DNA from: Hormoscilla sp. GUM202
GTDB taxonomy: Bacteria > Cyanobacteriota > Cyanobacteriia > Cyanobacteriales > Desertifilaceae
DNA length: 64,000 nt
Assembly (NCBI GenBank): GCA_005518205.2
Contig: RFFC02000030.1
Span: 1 to 64,000 of the forward strand
Reading direction: 5' to 3'
Below, one piece after another: positions 23,657-32,607 of this stretch. The notes under the pieces are model-generated. The model was not told where the DNA came from and did no database searches. It saw nothing but the letters and a program-made list of their open reading frames with translations. Numbering within the stretch: the first letter of the stretch is position 1; the number at the start of each line of letters is the position of its first letter. Position numbers and translations under genes: made by a program.

Positions 23657-26251
23657 ATGAAAGCTCTGAAAAGATTATACAGGCGGCGCATATTTATCCT
23701 GACAGTCCTGTTTTGCCTATCAATGGGCATACAGCCAGTCATCGCACAGATGTCAAGCCCGATCGGCCTCAGTCAGCTATCTGCTGAGTCTCTGGTCGCA
23801 GAAAGTAAAATTTTATATCAAAGGGGGGATTTTCAAGCAGCAGCAAATATGTTACAATGGGCAGCAGCATATGGAAGTCAGGGCGATCGCCTGAACGAAG
23901 CGATCGCCTTAAGCAACTTGTCTCTGACCTATCAGGAACTGGGGGAGTACTCAGAAGCGCAAAAGGCGATCGCACAAAGCCTGAAGCTGCTAGGTGAGGG
24001 CACCGAAATGAGGCTGCTAGCCCAAACCCTAGATATTCAGGGGAACCTGCAACAGTTAAGGGGACAAGCCCAAGAGGCGATCGAGACCTGGGAAAAAGCA
24101 GCCCAAATCTATGCTAAAATAGGAGAAAGGGGGGTACTGGAACAAAATGAAATCAACCAAGCCCAAGCGCTGCAAGATTTGGGGCTATATCCCAGGGCAT
24201 GCATGAAATTAATGTCAGCATTAGGACTGGAAAATGCCGAATGTGAGGTAACAGCAGCGCAGCTAGAAAAGCTGAAAGAAGGGAAAAAACAAGTATTGGG
24301 ACTGAATGGGTTCGGGAACGTATTGCGAGTAGTAGGGAAGCTGGAACAGTCGGAAAAAATCTTGACAGAAAGCTTGCAATTAGCTCAAGCATTGGGAGAG
24401 ACAAAAGCAGTAACGAGAATATACTTGAGTTTAGGAAATACGGCCAGGGCCCAAGGAGACCGAGAGTCCGCTGCTAACTATTATCAGCAATCAGCCCAGT
24501 CCAGTCAAACCCCGATCGGGCAAATGCAAGGGGAACTAGCTCAACTGAGTATATTGCTGGAAGCAGAGGAATTGCCACGCCGTGAAACCGAGTTACTATC
24601 CCAGTCTTTAAGGTCAAAAATTCTGAACTCGGACAACAGCGGTCGAACGTGGATATACGCCCAAGTAAACTGGGCAAACAGCATGATGAAACTGTTAAGA
24701 AAGGGGGTCACAGGGGTCAGCAACAACAGAGAAATCGATCGCATATTAGTAAAGGCGATCGCCCAAGCGAGAAGTTTAGGAGACAAACGGGCAGAAGCAT
24801 ATGCGCTGTTAAATCGGGGCAGACTGTACGAGGAAGAAAAAAAGTGGAATCAGGCCAAAGGGTTCACCCAAGAGGGCTTAAGTATAGCTCCCACATACGA
24901 AGCACCAGATATAGCATACCAATTGTTATGGCAGCTGGGCAGGATAAACAACGTTCGAGGAAATCAAGAACAGGCGATCGCTAACTACAGCCAGGCAGTA
25001 AATATACTGGAGTCTCTGCGGACAGACTTGGTAGCGATCAGTTCTGAAGTGCAGTTTGACTTTCGCGAGACGGTAGAACCAATTTACCGAGAGCTGGTCG
25101 GATTATTATTGCAGCCCGATCGGCCAGTAAAGCAGTCGGAGTTGAAGCAAGCAAGGCAGGCGATCGAGTCTCTGCAATTGGCAGAACTAGACAACTTCTT
25201 TAAGGATGCCTGTTTGAATGCCAAACCCGCTCAAATCGATCGGGTAGACCCTACTGCAGCTGTATTGTATCCCATAATATTGAGCGATCGGCTGGAAGTG
25301 ATTGCGGCACTGCCCGGACAGCCCCTGCGCCACTACAGCACTATTTTACCCCAAGCAGAAATCGAAAAAACAATCTTGCGCATGCGGACAACCTTGACCA
25401 GCAGGCGGATGAGAATATTGATCCGACGCTTTTGGCAGCCCTCGAAAAAGCTGTATGATTGGTTAATTCGCCCGATCGAAGCCGATCTAGCGGCCAGTGA
25501 AGTAGAAACGATCGTATTCGTGCTAGACGGTGCCCTGCGGAATATCCCCATGGCGGCCCTCTATGATGGGGATGGGTATCTAGCCCAGAAATATAGTGTG
25601 GCCCTCGCCCCAGGTTTACAATTAGTGGACCCCAAACCTTTAGCAAGAGAGGAACTCAATATTCTGACTGCCGGACTGAGCGAAGCACGTCAGGGCTTTT
25701 TGGCACTCCCGGGTGTAGAATTAGAATTAAAACGGATCCAAGCATCTGCTCCGACTGAAGTCCTGCTAAATGAGTCCTTTACCGACGCCAACTTCCAAAC
25801 AGCAATCAATGCATTTCCTTTCCCCGTAGTTCACTTAGCGACTCACGGCGAATTCGGTTCCGCCGCTGCAGACACATTTGTCCTCACCTGGGACGATCGG
25901 ATCAATGCCAAAGAGTTGGAGGATCTGCTGCGCCGAGAGATAGAAGACGATCGGGCGATCGAATTACTGGTCCTGAGTGCGTGCCAGACTGCTGCGGGGG
26001 ATAAGCGAGCAGCATTAGGATTAGCAGGAGTAGCAGTACGGGCGGGTGCTCGCAGTACAGTCGGATCCCTGTGGTTAGTTAGTGATGAAGCCACTTCCTT
26101 GCTGATGACACGATTCTATCAGGAGTTAGCCAAGACCGAAATTACTAAAGCTGAAGCCCTCCGGCGTGCCCAAGAGTCAGTTTTGCAAGATGAGCGCTTC
26201 TCTCACCCCTATTTCTGGTCAGCTTTTATTCTCGTCGGCAATTGGTTGTAA
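23657..26251 (+). CDS. Secreted CHAT-domain TPR protein
   Basis: 864 residues. An N-terminal signal peptide (RRRIFILTVLFCLSMGIQPVIAQ, about 9-31) is followed by a TPR superhelix to about residue 480 and a C-terminal CHAT domain. CHAT domains are caspase-like (clan CD) peptidases. The catalytic pair is present as HLATHGEF (His730) and LSACQTA (Cys776), followed by GLAGVAVRAGARSTVGSLW and HPYFWSAFILVG. Activation of such proteases by TPR-sensed partners is known for some CHAT-TPR systems and is inferred here. The export signal suggests a periplasmic role. It is transcribed alone; the ATG 23657 lies right after an ATTAACC repeat without a strong ribosome site. Confidence 0.9.
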   Translation: MKALKRLYRRRIFILTVLFCLSMGIQPVIAQMSSPIGLSQLSAESLVAESKILYQRGDFQAAANMLQWAAAYGSQGDRLNEAIALSNLSLTYQELGEYSEAQKAIAQSLKLLGEGTEMRLLAQTLDIQGNLQQLRGQAQEAIETWEKAAQIYAKIGERGVLEQNEINQAQALQDLGLYPRACMKLMSALGLENAECEVTAAQLEKLKEGKKQVLGLNGFGNVLRVVGKLEQSEKILTESLQLAQALGETKAVTRIYLSLGNTARAQGDRESAANYYQQSAQSSQTPIGQMQGELAQLSILLEAEELPRRETELLSQSLRSKILNSDNSGRTWIYAQVNWANSMMKLLRKGVTGVSNNREIDRILVKAIAQARSLGDKRAEAYALLNRGRLYEEEKKWNQAKGFTQEGLSIAPTYEAPDIAYQLLWQLGRINNVRGNQEQAIANYSQAVNILESLRTDLVAISSEVQFDFRETVEPIYRELVGLLLQPDRPVKQSELKQARQAIESLQLAELDNFFKDACLNAKPAQIDRVDPTAAVLYPIILSDRLEVIAALPGQPLRHYSTILPQAEIEKTILRMRTTLTSRRMRILIRRFWQPSKKLYDWLIRPIEADLAASEVETIVFVLDGALRNIPMAALYDGDGYLAQKYSVALAPGLQLVDPKPLAREELNILTAGLSEARQGFLALPGVELELKRIQASAPTEVLLNESFTDANFQTAINAFPFPVVHLATHGEFGSAAADTFVLTWDDRINAKELEDLLRREIEDDRAIELLVLSACQTAAGDKRAALGLAGVAVRAGARSTVGSLWLVSDEATSLLMTRFYQELAKTEITKAEALRRAQESVLQDERFSHPYFWSAFILVGNWL

Positions 26252-26480
26252 GAGGGGTGTGGTCATAAGTAGTTGATAGCCCGAAGCTAGCTCCCTAACG
26301 CCCCCTCCGCTGCGAGGAGAGCATGGATGGGGTCGAACTGGAAGTCACCTTCCAATCCTCCCTTAGCCTCGTTACCTGGCTCCAGCCTGGTAACGCCGGG
26401 GTTTTAACCCACGGCGGGCCATGAGACTCAACTAACATAACAATCGACTCCTGTAGAACATTACTAACGATCGCTAGAAG
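26252..26480. other. Intergenic repeat pieces
   Basis: Contains AACGCCCCCTCCGCTGCGAGG and a GTTACCTGGCTCC.../CTGGTAACGCC inverted repeat near 26370-26395. It sits between convergent genes and may hold a bidirectional terminator. No gene. Confidence 0.4.
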
Positions 26481-26881
26481 CTATTTATTTTGCAAATATT
26501 CTCTCAGGACAGGCGCCAGGGAGAAAACTGTCTCCTTACCATATGTCTCGGGCTTTTCCAGGAGCGATCGCCTTTTCAGAGAAAGCATAGCATTGCCCAG
26601 ATCCTCCGAGGATAATTGCAGTCTAGTCCGCAGTTGAGCCAGAGAAACTGGTAATGCTTGACTGACAATGGCCGACAGCACCTGTTGCTCTAATTGAGAT
26701 AAGCGCCGAACGCCTGCGGCTGGCGCCAGCCATAACTGCTGTTCTAAGCTATCTTGCAAATCCGCACAGGAGAGCATACCATAGTTACAGAATTCTGCCA
26801 CACTGCCGTTAAATAGATCTTGAATCATACTCGCAATAATTTTTAACCATAAAGGATGACCTCGGTAAGTATTAATCAAGG

Positions 26882-26994
26882 GGCGTTGCACATTTTGGGG
26901 ATGATGCCTACGCATGCACATAACTTAAACTGGCTTGTAGTCTAGGTTTAAGACTTCTGCAACTATGCCCATCATCCCGTAATTGTGCAACGCC
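26882..26994 (-). mobile_element. 113-bp MITE-like element, copy 1
   Basis: Ends are GGCGTTGCACATTTTGGGGA and, on the other strand, GGCGTTGCACAATTACGGGA; the inverted repeats extend about 25 bp with three mismatches. It is flanked by the 8-bp direct repeat AATCAAGG (26874-26881 and 26995-27002). Removing element plus one repeat restores the NB-ARC frame as AEWESLINTYRGHPLW. It has no coding capacity for a transposase. Confidence 0.9.
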
Positions 26995-27310
26995 AATCAA
27001 GGATTCCCATTCTGCGGAGTCCGCTAAACCAAAGTCTCTGAGGATTTCCCCTGCTGCTGCACCCAAACCCGACAGTCGGATCGATCGCACGGGGAGGTTT
27101 TTTCCTGAATCAGAGGCAATTTCTCTGGATGCCGACCAACTGTTGAGCAGTAAGCAACTGTTATGGGATAATTCTCCTACTTGTTTCCAGAGGATGCGAT
27201 AATCTTCATATCCATCTTTGTAGTGACCTGCCAGTTGCCCGCTGCTGATCGCGCAGCGTGGCGCCAGCCATAAATTGTCAGACGTGCACCACCACCAGCA
27301 GGCACCGGTG

Positions 27311-27340
27311 CGATCGGCCTGCGGACGGTCCGAAAAATCG
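27311..27340 (-). repeat. 30-bp coding-invading repeat, copy A
   Basis: On the minus strand it reads CGATTTTTCGGACCGTCCGC then AGGCCGATCG. It lies inside the NB-ARC gene after MEYLR, giving FFGPSAGRS in the current frame. The other copies are at 57059 and 61509. The middle can fold as CGGACC...GGGCCG-type stem (here CGGACC...AGGCCG). Confidence 0.75.
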
Positions 27341-27742
27341 CAAATACTCCATTACCTGGGAAAGGCGTGAGCCTCTGTCGGGAGATAACTCAGTTTCCCT
27401 GTCCTGAGAGAAAAATTGGAGTAAGTTGCTCAGAAATGCTTCTAGGACTGGACAATTGCGGAGACTGCGCCAAATTACATAGTCAAATTTATCGGACATC
27501 TGCTTGACAAGCTGCACCGCGATCGCGGTTTTGCCGATACCAGTCATGCCCAGAACGGCCACCAGGCGACAGCGTTCCTGCAAGATCCATTCTTTGAGAG
27601 TAGTCAGTTCTGTGGTGCGTCCGTAGAAAGGGGAGACATCAGGCGCATCAGCTAAATCTAGACGTACTTTCGGTCTAGGGTTGTCTTGGTTAGGGGTTTG
27701 CTCATTTGAGGGAGGGTGCGGGACTGATGAAGATGGCAAACT

Positions 27743-28667
27743 GGTCGGGGTCGAGCTGAGAGTCTCCTCTCAACCCTCCCATTCGGAACCGGACTTGCGA
27801 CTTTCACCGCAGTCGGCTACTGGTTGGTAAGCCGATGTCACTGGTAGCCGTTGATTGGATTACTCCTTTCTGGCCTTGTCCCATGAAATTTCTCCCCTTC
27901 TGGTGGTCGTAATTGACTAAATTTATGCCTAACCCGGGCGGTTCGTGACGGGAGAACTGCCAAACCCATGAGTGCCACTCTTTATTAACATGAATCCCTA
28001 TAAAATAGGAATGCGCTAGTTTTTACCTGGTCAGGGCTTTAGTCCATTATATTTACCTTTCGGATTTCTCCTCCGGCTCTGTATCATGTTTAGGGTTACT
28101 TTCTCCCAAGACTTCTTACCATATCCGTCCTATGTCAGCATATCCTCGAGCGTTACCTCGGGCATTGGCTTTTTAGGACATCCCCCCCCCTGTGGCTTTC
28201 GCTTATCATCTAACTTGTCTCCCTCCCTTCCTACCCACCCGGAGACAGCACACAGGAGGTTATTTCGTTCCTTGATACCATTATTGATGCTTTTAGGCCC
28301 CTACAATACCCCGGGAGTTCTTTGAGCACGTTGTTAGCCAGAAGACAAGACTAACACTAACTACCATTTCCCTTTTGGGCCAGCGATACAGCCTTATTGC
28401 GCTGGTTCATCTTAACGAGGCTTAAATAGGTTCGCTTTTCTAGCCATGAGCATCTTTCCTTAGCGGATTTACCGGCGATAGCTGCCAGTTCTCCTACATT
28501 TGAGTCCTTGCTTCACACCGCAGTGATGTCACTCCGCAGCATTAAGGACCGGTGTCTCTCCCGTACTTGGAGGGGGGGATTTGGACCCCCATGGTACCAA
28601 AGTTACTGGCTAATGGGACCAGCCAGGCTTTCACTGGTTTTTCAGCTTATACCTGAACGAATCGCAC
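27743..28667 (-). mobile_element. ORF-less group II intron 3
   Basis: On the minus strand it begins GTGCGATTCGTTCAGGTATA at 28667 and ends ...CTCGACCCCGACC at 27743, 925 nt in all. Domain V lies at about 27784-27820 (GTAGCCGACTGCGGTGAAAG... TCCGGTTCC). The 5' exon stops after a full codon (GAC) and the 3' exon resumes in frame with AGT TTG CCA, the same boundary rule as for introns 1 and 2. There is no intron-encoded protein. Blocks such as GGGATGTCCTAA-like and GGAGAACTGGCAGC occur in similar places to intron 2. Confidence 0.8.
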
Positions 28668-28987
28668 GTCTCCACAGACGTTGACATCACCACCAATATG
28701 ACCAATATTTACGAAATCTTTACTGGAGACACCGACGTGTGAGACATTGGAGACTCGCCACCTCTCTAGGGACGCTTTCAAATTATTTTTCTTGACTTTT
28801 TCCCCCAACTCGGAAGAGAGGATCTGGAACAATTCTGCGCCAACCTCTCTAGCGTGGCCCTCAGGCCCGCAAACCCCAACCCCGTGCGGCTGTTGGGTTT
28901 CGCTAGCGAAGCGTGCTCTACCCAACCTACAGTTGCGCTCAATTTTTATTATGGGCATTCAACTGGATATGATATAACAACTGACCG

Positions 28988-30160
28988 CTAAGATGGGGAC
29001 AATACCTGCTGGTAAACTGCCTCAGTCTGCTGCGCCAACTGAGACCAGGAGAACCGGCGTGTTAAATCCTGATAGGCATTCTCAACCAAATACTGAGCGT
29101 AATCGGGATTGTACAATACTTCCAGTATCCCCGAGGCCAAGGAATCAATGTTATTTGTCCAAGTGACAATTCCTGTCTTACGATGATGGACCACTTCCTT
29201 CAGTCCACCCGCATCCGAAACAACCACTGGCACTCGTGCGGCAAAGCTTTCTAGGGCAACGATGCCAAAGGGTTCGTATAGACTGGGGAAAACTGCACAG
29301 TCGGCAATGGTTTGGAATTTATCTAAGTCTGCTTCGGACATGAAACCAGTAAAGCAGCACTGATGCCAAATCCCTAAATCCGAGGCTTGGCGCTGGAGAT
29401 GGTCGGTCCTACCGCCGCCGATAATCACAAATTTGACGTTGCCTCCCATCTCCCACAATATCTTGGGTGCTGCACCCAACAACAGGTCCACGCCTTTTTC
29501 ATAGCTCATGCGACCGAGATAATAGACTATTTTTTCTTCATGGCTGGCAAACTTGCGGCGCAACTCCCAGGCGTCGGACGGGGGGATGGGTCGTTTCTTT
29601 TCTGGTCGGATGCCGTTGTAAATTACATCTATTTTGTCCGCAGGACTCTCTAGGGTCTCTTCTACTTCCCCTTGCATATATTTGCTACAGACAATTATCC
29701 GCCGCGCTTCGCGAGCTAGGTGCTTTTCTTTGCCGTTGATGTAGTAATGAGTGTGGTTGTGCAGACCGTTGTAGCGCCCATACTCCGTGGCATGGATGGT
29801 GGCGATGAGGGGCACTTGGAAGTGGTGATTCAGGGCGATCGCCGCATCTGAGACTACCCAATCATGAGCATGGATGAGGTCGAAGGGCCCTTCTGCCAAT
29901 ATCAGCTTGCCCCCTTCTCTACCCATACTTTCATTCATGTTTACTACCCAATGAAAGAAGTCGTGACCTTCACTGACGCCTACTCGATGTACTTTTATCC
30001 CCTCTACTATCTCATAGAGCGGTGCTGAGTCACACTCTACTGTCAGTAAATGAATTTCATGTCCTAGCTTGACCATTTCTGGGTATAATTCGGCGACATG
30101 GCGGGCGATGCCGCCGATAATCCGAGGTGGGAATTCCCAGGCAAGTACGAGTATTCTCAT
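28988..30160 (-). CDS. Family 4 glycosyltransferase
   Basis: 390 residues from ATG 30160 (MRILVLAWEFPPRIIGGIARH); an upstream in-frame start adds 13 unlikely residues. It is a GT-B retaining glycosyltransferase of the GT4/glycogen-synthase-like type, transferring a sugar from a nucleotide donor in the cytosol. Visible features are the N-terminal G-G-I-A-R-H acceptor loop, HAHDWVVSDAA, VIYNGIRPEK, YYLGRMSYEKGVDLL and the donor-site E-x7-E motif (SLYEPFGIVALESFAAR). The WEFPP-GGIARH start is typical of cyanobacterial glycogen-synthase-like transferases, but substrate cannot be told. It stands alone between repeat-rich spacers. Confidence 0.88.
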   Translation of the reverse strand: MRILVLAWEFPPRIIGGIARHVAELYPEMVKLGHEIHLLTVECDSAPLYEIVEGIKVHRVGVSEGHDFFHWVVNMNESMGREGGKLILAEGPFDLIHAHDWVVSDAAIALNHHFQVPLIATIHATEYGRYNGLHNHTHYYINGKEKHLAREARRIIVCSKYMQGEVEETLESPADKIDVIYNGIRPEKKRPIPPSDAWELRRKFASHEEKIVYYLGRMSYEKGVDLLLGAAPKILWEMGGNVKFVIIGGGRTDHLQRQASDLGIWHQCCFTGFMSEADLDKFQTIADCAVFPSLYEPFGIVALESFAARVPVVVSDAGGLKEVVHHRKTGIVTWTNNIDSLASGILEVLYNPDYAQYLVENAYQDLTRRFSWSQLAQQTEAVYQQVLSPS

Positions 30161-31464
30161 CTCTAGTTCATACAGTTTACATTCTTTACAAATTGACATA
30201 TATCTTAATCTTTGGCAGAATACCTGTCCCAGGTATGACCATTTTCCTTACTTTTGACTTGCATGGCTAACACGCTACACGCTACGCTACACGGCGATCG
30301 CTTGGATGCATTTATGCTACTAGAGAGGGGTTCAGTAGTCAGTAGTCAGTCGTGTCCAGAGACACCCACCCATGTCGTGCGCGGGAGCGACACGACAGGG
30401 TGGGTGCTCTCGGACACGAGTAGTCAATCGAAACTCTTGCTATTGCCCAGCATCGCCGAGAACCAAATAAAGAGACCCATGTTGGGGCTGAAAACTATTC
30501 CCGTCGCAGTGCCGTGTCTCGCGAAGGCCGCGCTACGTGCACTACCCAGGAGACACGGCCCAGTGGTCAGTTGTTAGCGGTCAGTTCGCCTGTCCCGTAG
30601 GTTTGGTTGACGAATGTTGACCCAAATGGCGATCGCGCTAAAATATCTGTAGGTTGGGTTTCCGCACGGAAACCCAACCTACAACTAAAAGATGCCCAGA
30701 AACCTGAAGTTACCAGGTACGAGACTTTCACAACAGATTGGGACTTGCTAGAGCGTCAGTCCAGTAGAACCATACCCTCGTTACCCTCGTCTCCATTCGC
30801 AATTTTCCATTCGCAATTAGCATAATTTAATGCCAAAATGCAAAAGTGAGATGCTCCCGCTCAGTTGGCGATCGCATAATTTCCTCTCTTCGCTGTCAGC
30901 CCGCCTCTGGTTCCAACCAGATGCTAATAGCTAAAGTCGGTTTCAACCGACTAATGGGATAATGCTTAAAAATTGTAGCCAACCTTGACAAAATGGTATA
31001 ACAGGATTTTGATTTATCGTGATGATAGCAAACTTCGAGATATCTGGTATTTTGCCTCATGGAAATTTTTTTGAAGGGCGATCGCCGGAATAGATGTATC
31101 GCATTTATGTAGGGGCACGGCATCGATAACATAAAGATATTAACCGAAAGATTTATAATGCCGTAGCGTCACGTCGGTAACATGGCGATCGAGGGGCGAT
31201 CGGGGCCGGGGCACGGCGAAAAAAACATTTCGAGATTAACCTTTAATCTGCTGATGCCGTGCCCCTACTGGACATTGGCAATTCATTATTATAGCCAATG
31301 AAAGAGATATCTGGCATCTGCATGGAAATTTTTGTGAAGGGCGATCGCCGGAATAGATGTAACACCTGGTTTATGGGCTACTTCTGAATTTATTTCTAGA
31401 GACTGGAGGCAGAGCCTCAAATGTGCCTTCCCAGGCGGAGCCCGGGAAGGAGAGGAATAAGGTT
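30161..31464. other. 1.3-kb intergenic region full of hairpins
   Basis: Several long inverted repeats occur: arms at about 30351-30371 and 30398-30418 (GTGTCCAGAGACACCCACCC against GGGTGGGTGCTCTCGGACAC); GCCGTGTCTC/GAGACACGGC at about 30511-30559; and a near-perfect 34-bp palindrome at 30649-30682 (GTAGGTTGGGTTTCCG/CGGAAACCCAACCTAC). A direct repeat (GGAATAGATGTA preceded by GAAGGGCGATCGCC) occurs near 31072 and 31337. No gene is supported. Confidence 0.6.
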
Positions 31465-31713
31465 TTACAGCAGGTCGAAGGATTGCAGGTGCTCTAGAAT
31501 TGCCGGCTCAGTGGTACGGGTGGCACCTGGGCTTATTGCACCCTCGATCAAAGCCTGTTCCCTGAATCCGAGAGCATAGCGCAGGAATAAAATGCCATCA
31601 GTTAACGCTCCTGCCGTGCCATTGCCATCTACATCTAACATGATGTCCCGCACTTCGTCCAAGTAGGTAACAATTTCCGAAGTATCGCGGGTGGCACCAG
31701 TTGATGATACCAT
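31465..31713 (-). pseudogene. Dockerin/EF-hand-type C-terminal fragment
   Basis: 82 codons with DVDGNGTAGALTDGILFLRYALGF, the same calcium-loop plus helix pattern found at the start of the metalloprotease exon 2, and the flanking GATR...EIVTYLDEVRDIMLD and ISPGATRTTEPAILEHL. In larger cyanobacterial secreted proteins this domain is usually C-terminal. Here nothing precedes it but unrelated repeat DNA, and the ATG lacks a good ribosome site, so it is read as a leftover fragment. Confidence 0.65.
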
Positions 31714-31848
31714 TTTAATTTGAGAAACGCTATAAACGGGTTGATATTAACAAAAATTTAATCTCGTTCCCAAGGTTCCCCTGCACGGCTAGTGCCCCCA
31801 GCGTAGCGCCATCGGTCCAACTTTTATAAATGGTGACATTGGACTTTG

Positions 31849-31961
31849 GGCGTTGCACATTTTGGGGATGATGCCCTTTTTTGCATATAACTGAAACTGG
31901 CTTGTAGTTTAGGTTTAAGACTTCTGCAACTATGCTCATCATCCCGTAATTGTGCAACGCC
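31849..31961 (-). mobile_element. 113-bp MITE-like element, copy 2
   Basis: Exactly 113 bp, with the same ends as copy 1 and differing from it at about ten internal positions. It is flanked by the 8-bp direct repeat GGACTTTG (31841-31848 and 31962-31969). It lies just past the remnant of a GAF-domain gene. Confidence 0.9.
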
Positions 31962-31969
31962 GGACTTTG

Positions 31970-32198
31970 AATGAGCGCGTCTACCGTTCCGGAAAAATCG
32001 GAAGGCCAGTCCCCAGCGTCTTTTGTCTACTCGTTCCACTTCCAACAGTCGCCGCACTTCTTGAGTGGTTGTCTCAAAGATCGTATCAATATCGAGGGAC
32101 TGGCGAATTTTATCTACTGTGGTAGCCAGGGCCCGCCGACCTTCGGCAGCTTTAGCCGGTTGGGCTGCTTGGGCCTCAACTTGCTTGAGATACTCCAC
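31970..32198 (-). pseudogene. GAF-domain protein fragment
   Basis: The sequence EGRRALATTVDKIRQSLDIDTIFETTTQEVRRLLEVERV is the linker and first helix of a GAF domain, as in cyanobacterial sensor kinases and phytochrome-like proteins. After ERV the expected YRF strand is replaced by RWGLAFRFFRNGRRA. The frame then enters the MITE and stops. The 5' end begins at a GTG beside the palindromic array, without upstream coding sequence. It is a remnant of a sensor gene. Confidence 0.7.
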
Positions 32199-32211
32199 GC
32201 ATATGCGTGAA

Positions 32212-32307
32212 AGTCACATTACCAGTATATTAAGTCACGTGACTCTGCGTTAAAGTCACGTGACTCTGCGTTAAAGTCACGTGACTTTGCCATAGAGTCA
32301 CGTGACT
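32212..32307. repeat. Palindromic 12-mers at exact 21-bp spacing
   Basis: AGTCACGTGACT, a perfect 12-bp palindrome, occurs at 32233, 32254, 32275 and 32296. A decayed half copy (AGTCAC) lies at 32212. The spacing is exactly 21 bp each time. Linkers are TCTGCGTTA twice, then TTGCCATAG. This could be an array of protein binding sites on one DNA face; no nearby gene is obviously controlled. Confidence 0.85.
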
Positions 32308-32607
32308 AATTTCTCAATCTATGTAGCCGAAAAATAATTCATGTGAGTTCAATCAGGGAAATGTTGCTAGTTCATGTTTGTCTTCGAGGCCACATGCAGC
32401 AGGTGACTTTGAAGAACTACTTTCGCGGCGACCTATCACTCATGTGATAAAAGCGAAAAAATCGTTATCAGCCGCACAGTTCGATTTTTCGCGCAGGCGC
32501 AGCCCTGTTCCCCTCACTCAAAAACTCACAACACTTCCATAAAAACCCTGCCTTGTCGTGTTGAGAATGATACAAACCAATAATTGCGGGAAGCCCGTCC
32601 GAAGCAA
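32308..32607. other. Intergenic
   Basis: Contains CATGTGATAAAAGCGAAAAAATCG and GTTCGATTTTTCGCGC, the latter resembling the start of the 30-bp repeat. It lies downstream of the Ter locus on the minus strand. No gene or clear terminator is seen. Confidence 0.4.

Larger units (their letters stand above)
26481..28958 (-). pseudogene. NB-ARC (STAND) NTPase gene, multiply interrupted
   Basis: Reading leftwards, a 5' part ends ...DFVNIGHIGGDVNVCGD at 28668. An ORF-less group II intron follows, then SLPSSSVPHPPSNEQ and the NTPase domain. The domain has VSPFYGRTTELTTLKEWI, Walker A GMTGIGKTA and YVIWRSLRNCP. A 30-bp repeat (27311-27340) and further repeat sequence near 27250-27275 break the frame after QVMEYLR. 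The match resumes GQLAGHYKDGYEDYRILWKQVGELSHNSC and runs to AEWESLI. There a 113-bp MITE is inserted before INTYRGHPLWLKII, and the gene ends SLAPVLREYLQNK. Such proteins are signalling switches, often fused to WD40 or TPR sensors; no sensor domain follows here. The start is unclear because the 5' end merges with intergenic repeat. Confidence 0.8.

Noticed and set aside
32440..32510. Possible fourth copy of the 30-bp repeat (CGATTTTTCGCGC)
   Set aside because: Only the first part matches, and the GGACCGTCTGCGGGCCG core is absent; the GAF remnant near 31990 shows a similarly partial match.
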